Shown piece by piece: positions 7,603 to 14,310 of a stretch of DNA of 21,636 nt. This DNA comes from JBBCJM01 sp037190175 (GTDB lineage: Bacteria > Pseudomonadota > Alphaproteobacteria > Rhodobacterales > Rhodobacteraceae), in contig JBBCJM010000013.1 in NCBI GenBank assembly GCA_037190175.1, positions 1-21,636 on the forward strand, given 5' to 3'. The notes under the pieces were generated by a model. The model made no database searches. It worked only from the letters and a program-made list of their open reading frames with translations, and had not been told where the DNA came from. The translations under genes were made by a program, and so were the position numbers. Position 1 is the stretch's first letter, and each line of letters begins with the position of its first letter.

Positions 7603-8762
7603 CCCACGGGCAATGCGCGTTCCACCAGCCGGGCGAAGAAGGAGGCGCCGATGGGGGCGGCCTCGTCGTTGAAGTCGAAGGCGGGGTGGTGCAGCCCCGC
7701 CCCCGGGCCGGTGCCCAGGAAGAGATAGGCCCCCGGCCGCGCCGCCAGCATGTAGGAGAAATCCTCCGACCCCATCTCGCGCGGCGCCCGGGCATTGACC
7801 AGCGCCTCGCCCACGATCTCCTCCGCCACCGCGGCGGCGAAGTCGGCCTCTTCGGGATGGTTCACCGTGGCGGGATAGCCCCAGTCGTAGTCCACCTCGG
7901 CACTCACCCCGAAGGCCGCGGCATGGCCCTCGACGATGGCATGGAAGCGGGTCTTCAGCAGGTCCCGCACCTCGGGCGAGAAGCAGCGGATCGTGGCGCA
8001 GAACCAGGCCTCTTCCGGGATGATGTTGGACGCCGTCCCGGCGTGGATCTGGGTGACCGAGATCACCGCCTCCTCCAGCGCGTGGACGTTGCGCGTCAGG
8101 ATGGTCTGCACCCCCTGCACCATGGCCACCACCGCCACCACCGGGTCCACGCATTCGTGCGGGGTGGCGCCGTGGCCGCCCTTGCCGGTCACCCGCACCG
8201 TGGCGGTATCGACCGAGGCCATCAGCGGCCCCGGGTTGGTCTGGAACTGGCCGAAGGGCAGGTTGGGCGCGTTGTGGATGCCGAACACGCGGCCGATCCC
8301 GAACCGCTCCATGATCCCCTCGCGCACCATCACCTCGCCGCCGCCGCCGTCCTCCTCGGCCGGCTGGAAGATCAGCGCCACGGTGCCGGCGAAGTTGCGC
8401 GTCTCGGTCAGATAGGCGGCCGCGCCCAGCAGCATCGTCACATGCCCGTCATGCCCGCAGGCGTGCATCACCCCGGGCACGGTCGAGGCATGGGCGGCCC
8501 CGGTCGCCTCGGGGATCGGCAGCGCGTCCATGTCGGCGCGCAGGCCGACGACCGGCCCCTCGGCCCGGCCGCGGATCAGCGCCACGATCCCGGTCTCGGC
8601 GATGCCCTCGTGCAGCTCGTCCACCCCCATCGCCCGCAGCCGCTCGGCAATGAAGGCCGCGGTGCCGTGGCAGGCGAACCTCAGCTCCGGATGGGCGTGC
8701 AGGTGGCGCCGCCATTCCGTCATCTCCTCGCCCATCGCGGCGATGCGGTTCAGGACGGGCAT
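7599..8762 (-). CDS. M20 family metallo-amidohydrolase (hippurate hydrolase-like)
   Basis: This is a dinuclear-metal amidohydrolase that removes an acyl or peptide group from an N-acylated amino acid or related amide in the cytoplasm. The 387-aa protein has the M20D layout: RRHLHAHPEL (18-27), the LRADMDALPI block (75-83), MHACGHDGH (99-107, ligands C102 and H104), QPAEE (133-137, catalytic and metal Glu), GIHN (H163), the dimerisation-domain RVTGKGGHGATPHE, GSEDFSYML and the C-terminal LHHPAFDFND. All metal positions of the C/H/E/H type are present. The start ATG has GGAGG six bases upstream. It faces away from mazG across a 128-base gap. Neighbouring ureohydrolase and aminotransferase genes suggest nitrogen-compound catabolism, but the substrate is unknown. 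The stop is the TAG of a GTAG palindrome. Confidence 0.92.
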   Translation of the reverse strand: MPVLNRIAAMGEEMTEWRRHLHAHPELRFACHGTAAFIAERLRAMGVDELHEGIAETGIVALIRGRAEGPVVGLRADMDALPIPEATGAAHASTVPGVMHACGHDGHVTMLLGAAAYLTETRNFAGTVALIFQPAEEDGGGGEVMVREGIMERFGIGRVFGIHNAPNLPFGQFQTNPGPLMASVDTATVRVTGKGGHGATPHECVDPVVAVVAMVQGVQTILTRNVHALEEAVISVTQIHAGTASNIIPEEAWFCATIRCFSPEVRDLLKTRFHAIVEGHAAAFGVSAEVDYDWGYPATVNHPEEADFAAAVAEEIVGEALVNARAPREMGSEDFSYMLAARPGAYLFLGTGPGAGLHHPAFDFNDEAAPIGASFFARLVERALPVG

Positions 8763-8890
8763 GGGTTTCCTCCGGACTTCATGACGCGCCGATGTCGCAC
8801 GGATCGCGGGGGAACCGCAACCGCGGCCGAGGCTGGCCCCGGCGCGCCCCGCAGGCTATGACACCGGGGCGGCCAGCGGAGGGCGGGGTG

Positions 8891-9700
8891 ATGGGGCGCG
8901 ACGGTGATCCGATTCACGACCCGGCGGGCGGGATGGGGCGGCTGCTGGCCATCATGGCGCGGCTGCGCGATCCCTTGCGCGGCTGTCCCTGGGATCTGGA
9001 GCAGGACTTCGCCTCCATCGCCCCCTATACGCTGGAAGAGGCGCATGAGGTGGCCGACGTGATCGCGCGGCAGGCGTGGGACGAGTTGCCCGGCGAACTG
9101 GGCGATCTGCTGTTCCAGGTGGTGTTCCACGCCCAGATGGCGCAGGACCGCGGGCTGTTCGGGTTCGCCGAGGTGGTGCGGGCGATCAGCGACAAGATGG
9201 TGGCCCGCCACCCGCATGTCTTCGGCGCCGAAAGCCGCGACAAGACCGCCGCACAGCAGACCGCGGACTGGGAGGCGGTGAAGGCCGCCGAGCGCGGCCC
9301 GGCCCGCACGCTGGACGGCGTGGCGCTGGGCCTGCCGGCGCTGACCCGGGCGGTCAAGCTGCAGAACCGCGCCGCACGGGTGGGGTTCGACTGGCCCTCC
9401 ACGGCCGAGGTGGTGGACAAGATCGCCGAGGAGGCGCGGGAGCTGGTGGAGGCGCGCGACCTCTCGGCCGCGGCCGCCGCCGAGGAATTCGGCGATCTCC
9501 TCTTCGTCATGGCCAACCTCGCCCGCCACCTGAAGATCGATCCCGAGGCCGCGCTGCGCGCCGCCAACGCCAAGTTCGCCCGCCGCTTCGCCCGCATCGA
9601 GGACTGGCTGGCCGAGACCGGCCGGCGGCCCGCGGACAGCGACCTGGCCGAGATGGACGCGCTGTGGGACCGGGCGAAGGCGGAGGAGAAGGGCATCTGA
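8891..9700 (+). CDS. mazG: Nucleoside triphosphate pyrophosphohydrolase MazG
   Basis: MazG hydrolyses NTPs and dNTPs to the monophosphate and PPi, cleansing the pool and modulating stress responses. The chosen 269-aa start has GGAGG about eight bases upstream; upstream ATGs at 8792 and 8858 lengthen the protein with low-complexity, unconserved residues. Two tandem MazG domains are visible. The first has the GCPWDLEQDF entry, LEEAHEV (E49, E50, E53) and ELGDLLFQVVFH (E69, D72). The second has EEARELVEA (E180, E181, E184) and EFGDLLFVMANL (E199, D202). The linker carries the usual GLPALTRAVKLQNRAARVGFDW block. Length matches E. coli MazG. It is transcribed divergently from the M20 gene and ends 53 bases before arsR. 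Confidence 0.95.
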   Translation: MGRDGDPIHDPAGGMGRLLAIMARLRDPLRGCPWDLEQDFASIAPYTLEEAHEVADVIARQAWDELPGELGDLLFQVVFHAQMAQDRGLFGFAEVVRAISDKMVARHPHVFGAESRDKTAAQQTADWEAVKAAERGPARTLDGVALGLPALTRAVKLQNRAARVGFDWPSTAEVVDKIAEEARELVEARDLSAAAAAEEFGDLLFVMANLARHLKIDPEAALRAANAKFARRFARIEDWLAETGRRPADSDLAEMDALWDRAKAEEKGI

Positions 9701-9719
9701 CCGATCACAGCCCTGTGGC

Positions 9720-9747
9720 TTGACATGCAGTCATTTGACTGCATGAT
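9720..9747 (+). promoter_or_regulatory. arsR-VOC promoter with operator palindrome in its spacer
   Basis: A perfect -35 TTGACA (9720-9725), a 16-base spacer and a -10-like CATGAT (9742-9747) are present. The spacer is almost entirely a palindrome: CATGCAGTCA (9724-9733), TT, then TGACTGCATG (9736-9745). This has 10-bp perfect arms, a typical geometry for an ArsR-family dimer. The predicted transcription start, seven bases after the -10, is the A of the arsR ATG at 9754. No Shine-Dalgarno is present, so the message is probably leaderless. Binding of ArsR here would block RNA polymerase, giving autorepression. Confidence 0.75.
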
Positions 9748-9753
9748 GGCCCG

Positions 9754-10056
9754 ATGCAGGACGACGAGCTGGATCTGGTGTTCAAGGCCCTGGCCCATCC
9801 CGAGCGGCGGCGGATCCTCGCCTCGCTCCTCGACCTGCCGGCGCAGTCGCTGTTCGACATCTGCGTGGCCTCGCTCGCCGAGACTGGGCAGCCCGCCACG
9901 CGGCAGACCATCTCGCAGCATCTGGAGGTGCTGGAGCGGGCGGGATTGGTGGAGACCGCCTGGAAGGGCCGCACCAAGGCGCATTCCGCCAACCTCGGCC
10001 CGCTGCGGCAGGCCACGGAACAGGCGATCAACCCTCTCTTCGCGAAAGGAAGCTGA
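9754..10056 (+). CDS. ArsR-type winged-helix transcriptional regulator
   Basis: This 100-aa DNA-binding repressor is probably dimeric. The N-terminus FKALAHPERRRILASLL (10-26) is the classic ArsR first-helix block, and TRQTISQHLEVLERAGLV (49-66) is the helix-turn-helix with its recognition helix. The wing follows (ETAWKGRTKAHS). There is a single Cys (C37) and no CxC metal site, so it is unlikely to be a classic arsenic or metal sensor. It resembles the ArsR subgroup paired with SRPBCC or VOC proteins. The VOC gene starts two bases after its stop codon, so the two form one unit. The palindrome at 9724-9745 is the likely operator. The ATG is placed by the promoter rather than by a ribosome-binding site, which is absent. 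The inducer is unknown. Confidence 0.88.
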   Translation: MQDDELDLVFKALAHPERRRILASLLDLPAQSLFDICVASLAETGQPATRQTISQHLEVLERAGLVETAWKGRTKAHSANLGPLRQATEQAINPLFAKGS

Positions 10057-10057
10057 C

Positions 10058-10447
10058 ATGCGGATCTATGTCACCAGCGTCTTCGTCGACGACCAGCCGC
10101 GGGCGCTCGACTTCTATACCACGAAACTCGGCTTCCGGGTGAAGCACGACATCCCGCTGGGCGCGGCGCGCTGGCTGACCCTGGTCTCGCCCGAGGACCC
10201 CGGCGGCACCGAACTGCTGCTGGAGCCCTCCGACCACCCCGCGGTCGGCCCCTACAAGGCGGCGCTGGTGGCCGACGGGATCCCCGCGGCCTCGTTCCGG
10301 GTGGAGGACCTCGCCGCGGAATACGAACGCCTGCGCGGGCTGGGGGTGGCCTTCACCGGCCCGCCGGTCGATGCCGGCAGCGTCTGGATGGCCGTGCTGG
10401 ACGACACCTGCGGCAACCTGATCCAGCTGATCCAGATGAAGGGCTGA
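10058..10447 (+). CDS. VOC-fold (glyoxalase/bleomycin resistance-like) protein
   Basis: This 129-aa single-domain protein of the vicinal oxygen chelate superfamily forms two beta-alpha-beta-beta-beta repeats. The first is MRIYVTSVFVDDQPRALDFY, TKLGFRVKHD, WLTLVSPE and TELLLEP. The second is the SFRVEDLAAEYERLRGLGVAF region, MAVLDDTCGNLIQLIQ. The possible metal ligand E52 is present in TELLLE, but the usual final Glu in the last strand is Gln (NLIQLIQ), so full metal-dependent catalysis is uncertain. AAAGGAAG lies five bases before the ATG, and the gene follows arsR with one base between. Coexpression with a repressor suggests inducible binding or detoxification of a small molecule. It converges on the YqeY-like gene 17 bases further on. 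Confidence 0.85.
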   Translation: MRIYVTSVFVDDQPRALDFYTTKLGFRVKHDIPLGAARWLTLVSPEDPGGTELLLEPSDHPAVGPYKAALVADGIPAASFRVEDLAAEYERLRGLGVAFTGPPVDAGSVWMAVLDDTCGNLIQLIQMKG

Positions 10448-10464
10448 GGCGACGGCCAGCGACC

Positions 10465-10821
10465 TTATCCGACGTAGCGCCCGGCGAGCAGCGCCTCGGC
10501 GCGCAGGGCTTCGGCGCGGTCGGGCCGGCCCAGGCGGTCCATCTCGGCCGCGGCGCCCTCGCGCTCCGCGATCTCGGCGGCGAGGACGGCGCGGACCTGC
10601 CCGGCATCCAGGCACAGCCGCTCCACCTCGGCCGATCCCTCGCGAAATCGGTGCGGATCCGCGCCTGCCCGACCGGCGGGGGGCGACGGGGCTTCCGCAT
10701 TGTCGATCGCCGCGACCAGCGCCCGGATCAGCCCGGCCTCGCCGGCCCGGCCCGCCTTCAGCGCGGAACGCAGGTCGGCCCGCAGGCGGTCCTTCATGTC
10801 CCGAGCGGCATCCTGCGTCAT
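10465..10821 (-). CDS. GatB/YqeY domain-containing protein
   Basis: This 118-aa helical protein resembles the GatB/YqeY tail domain, found at the end of GatB, where it contacts tRNA, and as a stand-alone YqeY. MKDRLRADLRSALKAGR (9-25) matches the family start, followed by LIRALVAAIDNAEA, an AEVERLCLDAGQVRAVLAAE segment and a C-terminal AAAEMDRLGRPDRAEALRAE helix. This arrangement resembles stand-alone proteins in which the second half is shortened. The start ATG at 10821 has a strong AAAGGAGG six bases upstream; an internal ATG at residue 9 is an alternative. The cellular role of stand-alone YqeY proteins is not settled. The ureohydrolase gene ends 50 bases upstream on the same strand. Confidence 0.72.
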   Translation of the reverse strand: MTQDAARDMKDRLRADLRSALKAGRAGEAGLIRALVAAIDNAEAPSPPAGRAGADPHRFREGSAEVERLCLDAGQVRAVLAAEIAEREGAAAEMDRLGRPDRAEALRAEALLAGRYVG

Positions 10822-10871
10822 CCCCGCCTCCTTTCCCGGGCCTCGGGCGCCCCCCCCGAGCCGCCTTCGCC

Positions 10872-11813
10872 CTATCCCGCCGCCTGCCGCGCCACCAGCC
10901 CGATCACCCCGGCCAGCAGTTGCGCCGCCACCACGCCGCCCTGGCCGTCGATGTCGCGGCCCGGCATGAATTCGGTCATGTCGAAGGCCGCGATCCGGCC
11001 GCGGGCGGCGGCGCCGGCGATCAGGTCGAAGGCCTGCCAGTAGCTCAGGCCCCCGGCGGTGCGGCCGATGGTGGCGGGCATGATCGCGGGGTCGAGCGCG
11101 TCCACGTCGAAGCAGACCACGATCTCGGCGCCCTCGGGGATCAGCGACAGCGCCCGGGCGATGCCGTGGCGGGCCGCCTCGGCGGCCGGGACGAACTCCA
11201 CCCCATATGCCTGCGCATCGGCGAGATCCGCGGGCCGGGCCGAGCCGATGCCGCGCTGGCCGACCTGGATGATCCGGCCGACATGCCCCATCTCCGACGC
11301 CCGCCGCATGGTGGAGGAGAGGCCCCAGCGTTCGCCCCCCACCTCCTCGCGCCAGTCGATATGCGCGTCGATCTGCAGGACGGTCAGCTCCCGGCCCCGG
11401 CCGGCGAAGGCCTCCAGCATCGGCGAGGGCAGCGAATCGTCGCCGCCGATCAGCAGCGGCACGGCCCCGGCGTCGAGCACTTTCGCCACGGTCTCGCGGA
11501 GCAGCCGGCGGTTGCCCTCGGGGTCGGCCGGGTCCACGGGCAGGTCGCCGGCATCCACCGCCCGGGTGCCGGGCGGCAGGATCGGCCCGCCGAGGTCGAA
11601 GTTCACATGGGAAAGGTTCGCCGCATAGGTCGCCCCCGCCGCCCGGATCGCCGCCGGCCCGCCGGCGCAGTAGAACCCCACCGGATAGGGCGTGCAGCCG
11701 TCCGCCCCGAGGATCACGGCCTGGGCCCTGGGCGCCCCCGGGTCGGCACAGGCCGGCAGGCCCATGAAGGTGCCCACCTCGCCGCTTCCGAACATCTCCG
11801 CCAGCGTCGCCAT
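10872..11813 (-). CDS. Divergent ureohydrolase (agmatinase/arginase superfamily, GGDDS variant)
   Basis: This 313-aa member of the Mn-dependent ureohydrolase superfamily is clearly different from the agmatinase at 4710-5675. The metal centre reads IGGDDS (123-127), with Asp at 126 where the family nearly always has His, then IDAHIDW (D149, H151, D153) and FDVDALDP (D236, D238). The C-terminal DMTEFMP (E281) matches the conserved region around the guanidinium-binding Glu. The GLSSTMRRASEMGHV segment (164-178) replaces the agmatinase loop. Start at 11813 (MATLAEMFG) has GGAGG nine bases upstream; an ATG five codons earlier overlaps that Shine-Dalgarno. Substrate unknown; candidates are agmatine, guanidinobutyrate, guanidinopropionate or another guanidine. 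No partner gene gives the pathway. Confidence 0.82.
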   Translation of the reverse strand: MATLAEMFGSGEVGTFMGLPACADPGAPRAQAVILGADGCTPYPVGFYCAGGPAAIRAAGATYAANLSHVNFDLGGPILPPGTRAVDAGDLPVDPADPEGNRRLLRETVAKVLDAGAVPLLIGGDDSLPSPMLEAFAGRGRELTVLQIDAHIDWREEVGGERWGLSSTMRRASEMGHVGRIIQVGQRGIGSARPADLADAQAYGVEFVPAAEAARHGIARALSLIPEGAEIVVCFDVDALDPAIMPATIGRTAGGLSYWQAFDLIAGAAARGRIAAFDMTEFMPGRDIDGQGGVVAAQLLAGVIGLVARQAAG

Positions 11814-11877
11814 CGCCCTGCCCTCCATATCGCGGGGGCACTCTGGCCTCTGGGCCGGGCGGGCGCAACCCGGGTAC

Positions 11878-11899
11878 GGCGGGGTGAACCCCGCCCTAC
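11878..11899 (-). repeat. GTAG palindrome (GGCGGGG type) supplying the tetR stop codon
   Basis: On the minus strand, GTAG precedes GGCGGGG-TTCA-CCCCGCC, a perfect 7-bp stem. The 22-base sequence is identical to the copy at 16942-16963. TAG (11898 to 11896) is the stop codon of the TetR-family gene. It is REP-like and possibly also a 3' hairpin. Confidence 0.75.
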
Positions 11900-12519
11900 C
11901 GATCAGGCGGCAGCAGCCCCAGGCCCCGCAGGTAGATGCCGATCCCGGCCTCCAGCAGGTCCTCGGGTGCGTAGGGGGAACGCGCGCCCGGCCGGCCGCG
12001 GGCGAAAAGCTCCACCACCCCGTGCGACATCGCCCAGATATGCGCCGAGAACATGCTGGCCGGCGGGCGGCGGCCGGCTGGCAGGTGGTCCGACAGCCGC
12101 GCCGCGGCGCGCTCCAGCACCGCGCGGGCGCGACCGGCGGCGGCCATCAGCTCGGGGTGCTCCTGCTCCGACAGCCCGCTCTCGAACATCGCCTGGTAGT
12201 GGCCGGGATACTTGCGGGCGAAGGCCAGGTAGGCCCGCCCCGTGGCCTCGAAGGCGGCCAGCGCCGTGGGCTTGCCATCATCGAAGGCATATTCCAGCAG
12301 CGCCGCGAAGATCTCGTAGCCCTGCCGCGCCGCCTCGGCGATCAACTCCTCGCGGCCCGCGAAGTGGCGATAGACCGCGGCCGGCGTCACGTCGGCGGCC
12401 TTGGCGGCCTCGGACAGGGTGAAGCCCTGCGGCCCCTGCGCCTCGATCAGCCGCAGCGCGGCCTCGACCAGCGCCTGGCGCAGGTTGCCGTGGTGGTAGC
12501 CGCGCTTGCCTTCGGCCAT
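11896..12519 (-). CDS. TetR/AcrR family transcriptional regulator
   Basis: This 207-aa dimeric repressor has an N-terminal helix-turn-helix. The start block KRGYHHGNLRQALVEAALRL (5-24), then GFTLSEAAKAADVTPAAVYRHFAGREELI (32-60), is a textbook TetR DNA-binding domain. The ligand domain contains YLAFARKYPGHYQAMFESGL, typical of the WHG-type TetR C-terminal domain, and an AHIWAMSHGVVELFARG helix. The start ATG lies five bases after the ppk2 stop, so it is probably in the same operon as ppk2, though control of ppk2 is only an inference. The last codons read CGG TAG, where the TAG belongs to a GTAG palindrome. Effector unknown. Confidence 0.92.
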   Translation of the reverse strand: MAEGKRGYHHGNLRQALVEAALRLIEAQGPQGFTLSEAAKAADVTPAAVYRHFAGREELIAEAARQGYEIFAALLEYAFDDGKPTALAAFEATGRAYLAFARKYPGHYQAMFESGLSEQEHPELMAAAGRARAVLERAAARLSDHLPAGRRPPASMFSAHIWAMSHGVVELFARGRPGARSPYAPEDLLEAGIGIYLRGLGLLPPDR

Positions 12520-12524
12520 CGCCC

Positions 12525-13406
12525 TCAGTCGCCCTCGGCGTCGGACCAGATCTCGGGCCCGCCCACGATGCCGGGATCGGGCGCCCCGATCGCCTGGTCG
12601 TCGCGCCCCGCGAAGTCCACCGAGCGCAGGATCGTCTGGATCACCGCGATGCGCGCGCGCAGCTTGTCGTCCGAGCGGATCACCGTCCAGGGCGCCTGCG
12701 GCATGTGGCTGACCGCGAAGGTCTCGGCGATGGCATGGGTATAGTCCTCCCACCGCGCCAGACCGTCGATGTCGATCTGCGACAGCTTCCACTGCTTCAG
12801 CGGGTCGGCCTCGCGGTCCATGAAGCGGCGCAGCTGCTCGGCCCGGCTCACGTCCAGCCAGAACTTGATCAGCGTGATGCCGTCGTCCACCAGCATGCGC
12901 TCGAAATCCGGCAGCTGGCGGAAGAACAGCTGCCGCGCCTCGGGGGTGCAGAAGCCGAAGACATGCTCGACGATCCCGCGGTTGTACCAGGAACGGTCGA
13001 AGAGCGCGATCTCGCCCGCGGCCGGCAGCCAGTCGACATACCGCTGGAAATACCACTGCGCCGCCTCGCGGTCCGAGGGTTTGGACAGCGCCACGACATG
13101 GGCCACCCGGGGGTTCAGGTTCTCGCGCACCCGCTCGATGGCGCCGCCCTTGCCGGCGGCGTCGCGCCCCTCGAAGACCGCCACCACCCGCTTGCCAGTG
13201 GTGCGCACGTCGTGGTGAAAGCGCACCAGCTGCAGTTGCAGCGCCGCCATATGCGCCTCGTAGTCCTTCTTCCGCATCTCCTCGCGATAGGGATAGGACT
13301 TCGACAGGATGTCGTCCTTGCCCGCCTTCTCGATGGCCTTGCGCAGGGCCTTGGGCGCCCCTTCGCGGAAATAGCGGCTGATGGCGCCGTCGAAGGGCAG
13401 GGTCAT
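12525..13406 (-). CDS. ppk2: Polyphosphate kinase 2
   Basis: Ppk2 transfers phosphate between inorganic polyphosphate and nucleotides, mainly driving GDP or ADP phosphorylation from polyP. The 293-aa single-domain protein has Walker A GRDAAGKGG (80-88) in VVAVFEGRDAAGKGGAIERV, the PSDREAAQWYFQRYVDWLP segment (110-128), Walker B DRSWYNR (137-143) and the lid PLKQWKLSQID (202-212). It also has FMDREADPL and the APWTVIRSDDKLRAR end (238-252). The start at 13406 (MTLPFDG) has GGAGG six bases upstream; the ATG at 13412 is too close to that site. A weak TTGCAT -35-like hexamer occurs in the 62-base gap to the HNH gene, without a good -10. The TetR gene follows by five bases. Confidence 0.96.
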   Translation of the reverse strand: MTLPFDGAISRYFREGAPKALRKAIEKAGKDDILSKSYPYREEMRKKDYEAHMAALQLQLVRFHHDVRTTGKRVVAVFEGRDAAGKGGAIERVRENLNPRVAHVVALSKPSDREAAQWYFQRYVDWLPAAGEIALFDRSWYNRGIVEHVFGFCTPEARQLFFRQLPDFERMLVDDGITLIKFWLDVSRAEQLRRFMDREADPLKQWKLSQIDIDGLARWEDYTHAIAETFAVSHMPQAPWTVIRSDDKLRARIAVIQTILRSVDFAGRDDQAIGAPDPGIVGGPEIWSDAEGD

Positions 13407-13468
13407 GGGCATCCTCCGGGTTCGGCCCGCAGGATGGACCGGCGCGGGGCGGGATGCAATCGGCGCGC

Positions 13469-14059
13469 CTAGGCCTCCAGCTCGGCGTCCCAGTAGAGAT
13501 AGTCGAGCCAGCTCTCGTGCAGGTAGTTGGGCGGGAAGCGGCGGCCGTGGGCCTGCATCTCCTCGGCGGTGGGCGCGCGGGGCTTGCGGCGCAGGCTCAG
13601 GCCCACCTGCCGCAGGGTGCGGTTGCCCTTCCTCAGGTTGCAGGGCGAACAGGCGGCCACCACGTTCTCCCAGCTGGTCACGCCCCCGCGCGAGCGCGGC
13701 AGCACGTGGTCGAAGGTCAGGTCGCCCTTGGCCCCGCAGTACTGGCAGCAGAATTCGTCGCGCAGGAAAAGATTGAAGCGCGTGAAGGCCACGCGCTTCT
13801 GGGGTTTGACATAGTCTTTCAGCACCACCACCGAGGGGATGCGTATCCTCGCCCTCTGGCTTCGCACCACCTCGTCGTATTCGGCGACGATCTGCACCCG
13901 GTCGAGGTAGGCGGCCTTGACCGCCTCCTGCCAGGGCCAGAGCGAGAGGGGGTAATAGGACAGCGGGCGATAGTCGGCGTTCAGCACCAGCGCCGGCCAG
14001 TGCCGAAGCGCCGCGGGCTCGCGCACGAACTGCGTCCTGAACTCGCCTTCCAGTCCCAA
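13469..14059 (-). CDS. HNH endonuclease, probable TTG start
   Basis: This 196-aa protein has a zinc-ribbon HNH nuclease domain. CQYCG (C105, C108) and ACSPC (C137, C140) form the zinc knuckle around LTFDHVLPRSRGGVTSWENVVAACSPCN, which holds the HNH core (D117, H118, N131, N141). The N-terminal part (REPAALRHWPALVLNADYRPLSYYPLSLWP) and the DYVKPQKRVAFTRFNLFLRDE block are typical of the stand-alone HNH proteins of Rhodobacteraceae, whose function is unclear. The only upstream ATG (14194) would add a 45-residue unconserved tail encoded across a good promoter (14117-14144), so the TTG at 14059 (codon 46 of that frame) is preferred, with GGGAG about ten bases before it. The gene stands alone: ppk2 lies 62 bases downstream. 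Confidence 0.85.
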   Translation of the reverse strand: MGLEGEFRTQFVREPAALRHWPALVLNADYRPLSYYPLSLWPWQEAVKAAYLDRVQIVAEYDEVVRSQRARIRIPSVVVLKDYVKPQKRVAFTRFNLFLRDEFCCQYCGAKGDLTFDHVLPRSRGGVTSWENVVAACSPCNLRKGNRTLRQVGLSLRRKPRAPTAEEMQAHGRRFPPNYLHESWLDYLYWDAELEA

Positions 14060-14116
14060 CGACCGAACTCCCGACCCTATCCGCGGCCGGAACGGGGAAC
14101 CCGCCCCGACGGCCCG

Positions 14117-14144
14117 ACTATATCTGGCGTTCCCCGCCTGGCAA
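14117..14144 (-). promoter_or_regulatory. Sigma-70-like promoter of the HNH gene
   Basis: On the minus strand, TTGCCA (14144-14139), a 16-base spacer and TATAGT (14122-14117) match -35 and -10 well, in a region otherwise poor in such AT-rich hexamers. The predicted transcription start near 14110 leaves a leader of about 50 bases to the TTG start at 14059. This argues against the longer ATG start at 14194. Confidence 0.6.
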
Positions 14145-14245
14145 GCCCCGCAATGCTGCGCTGCCTGCGCAGAAAGCCTGTCGCACGGGGCCATGACGCC
14201 CGCATGACATCCGCGCGGGAACCGGGGGCTGCATCCCCGTCCGCC

Positions 14246-14268
14246 GCAGGGTGGGCGATCCGCCCACC
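14246..14268 (+). repeat. Palindrome of the GTGGGC type, plus orientation (GCAG variant)
   Basis: GCAG (one change from GTAG) is followed by GGTGGGCG-ATC-CGCCCACC, a perfect stem of at least 8 bp. It is the inverted partner of the copy at 14288-14310, separated by 19 bases, so the two form a BIME-like pair downstream of the esterase gene. Confidence 0.65.
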
Positions 14269-14287
14269 CATCCCGGCGTCATCCCGT

Positions 14288-14310
14288 GGTGGGCAGATTG
14301 CCCACCCTAC
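14288..14310 (-). repeat. GTAG palindrome (GTGGGC type) supplying the esterase stop codon
   Basis: On the minus strand, GTAG is followed by GGTGGGCA-ATC-TGCCCACC, an 8-bp perfect stem with a 3-base loop. TAG (14309 to 14307) is the stop of the esterase gene. Compared with its partner at 14246-14268, the changes at the stem base are compensatory (A-T against G-C), evidence that pairing is conserved. Confidence 0.75.

Noticed and set aside
10822..11868. Fusion of the YqeY-like protein with a long upstream domain (467 aa)
   Set aside because: The upstream part is an alternative frame of the ureohydrolase gene. YqeY starts at 10821 with AAAGGAGG.
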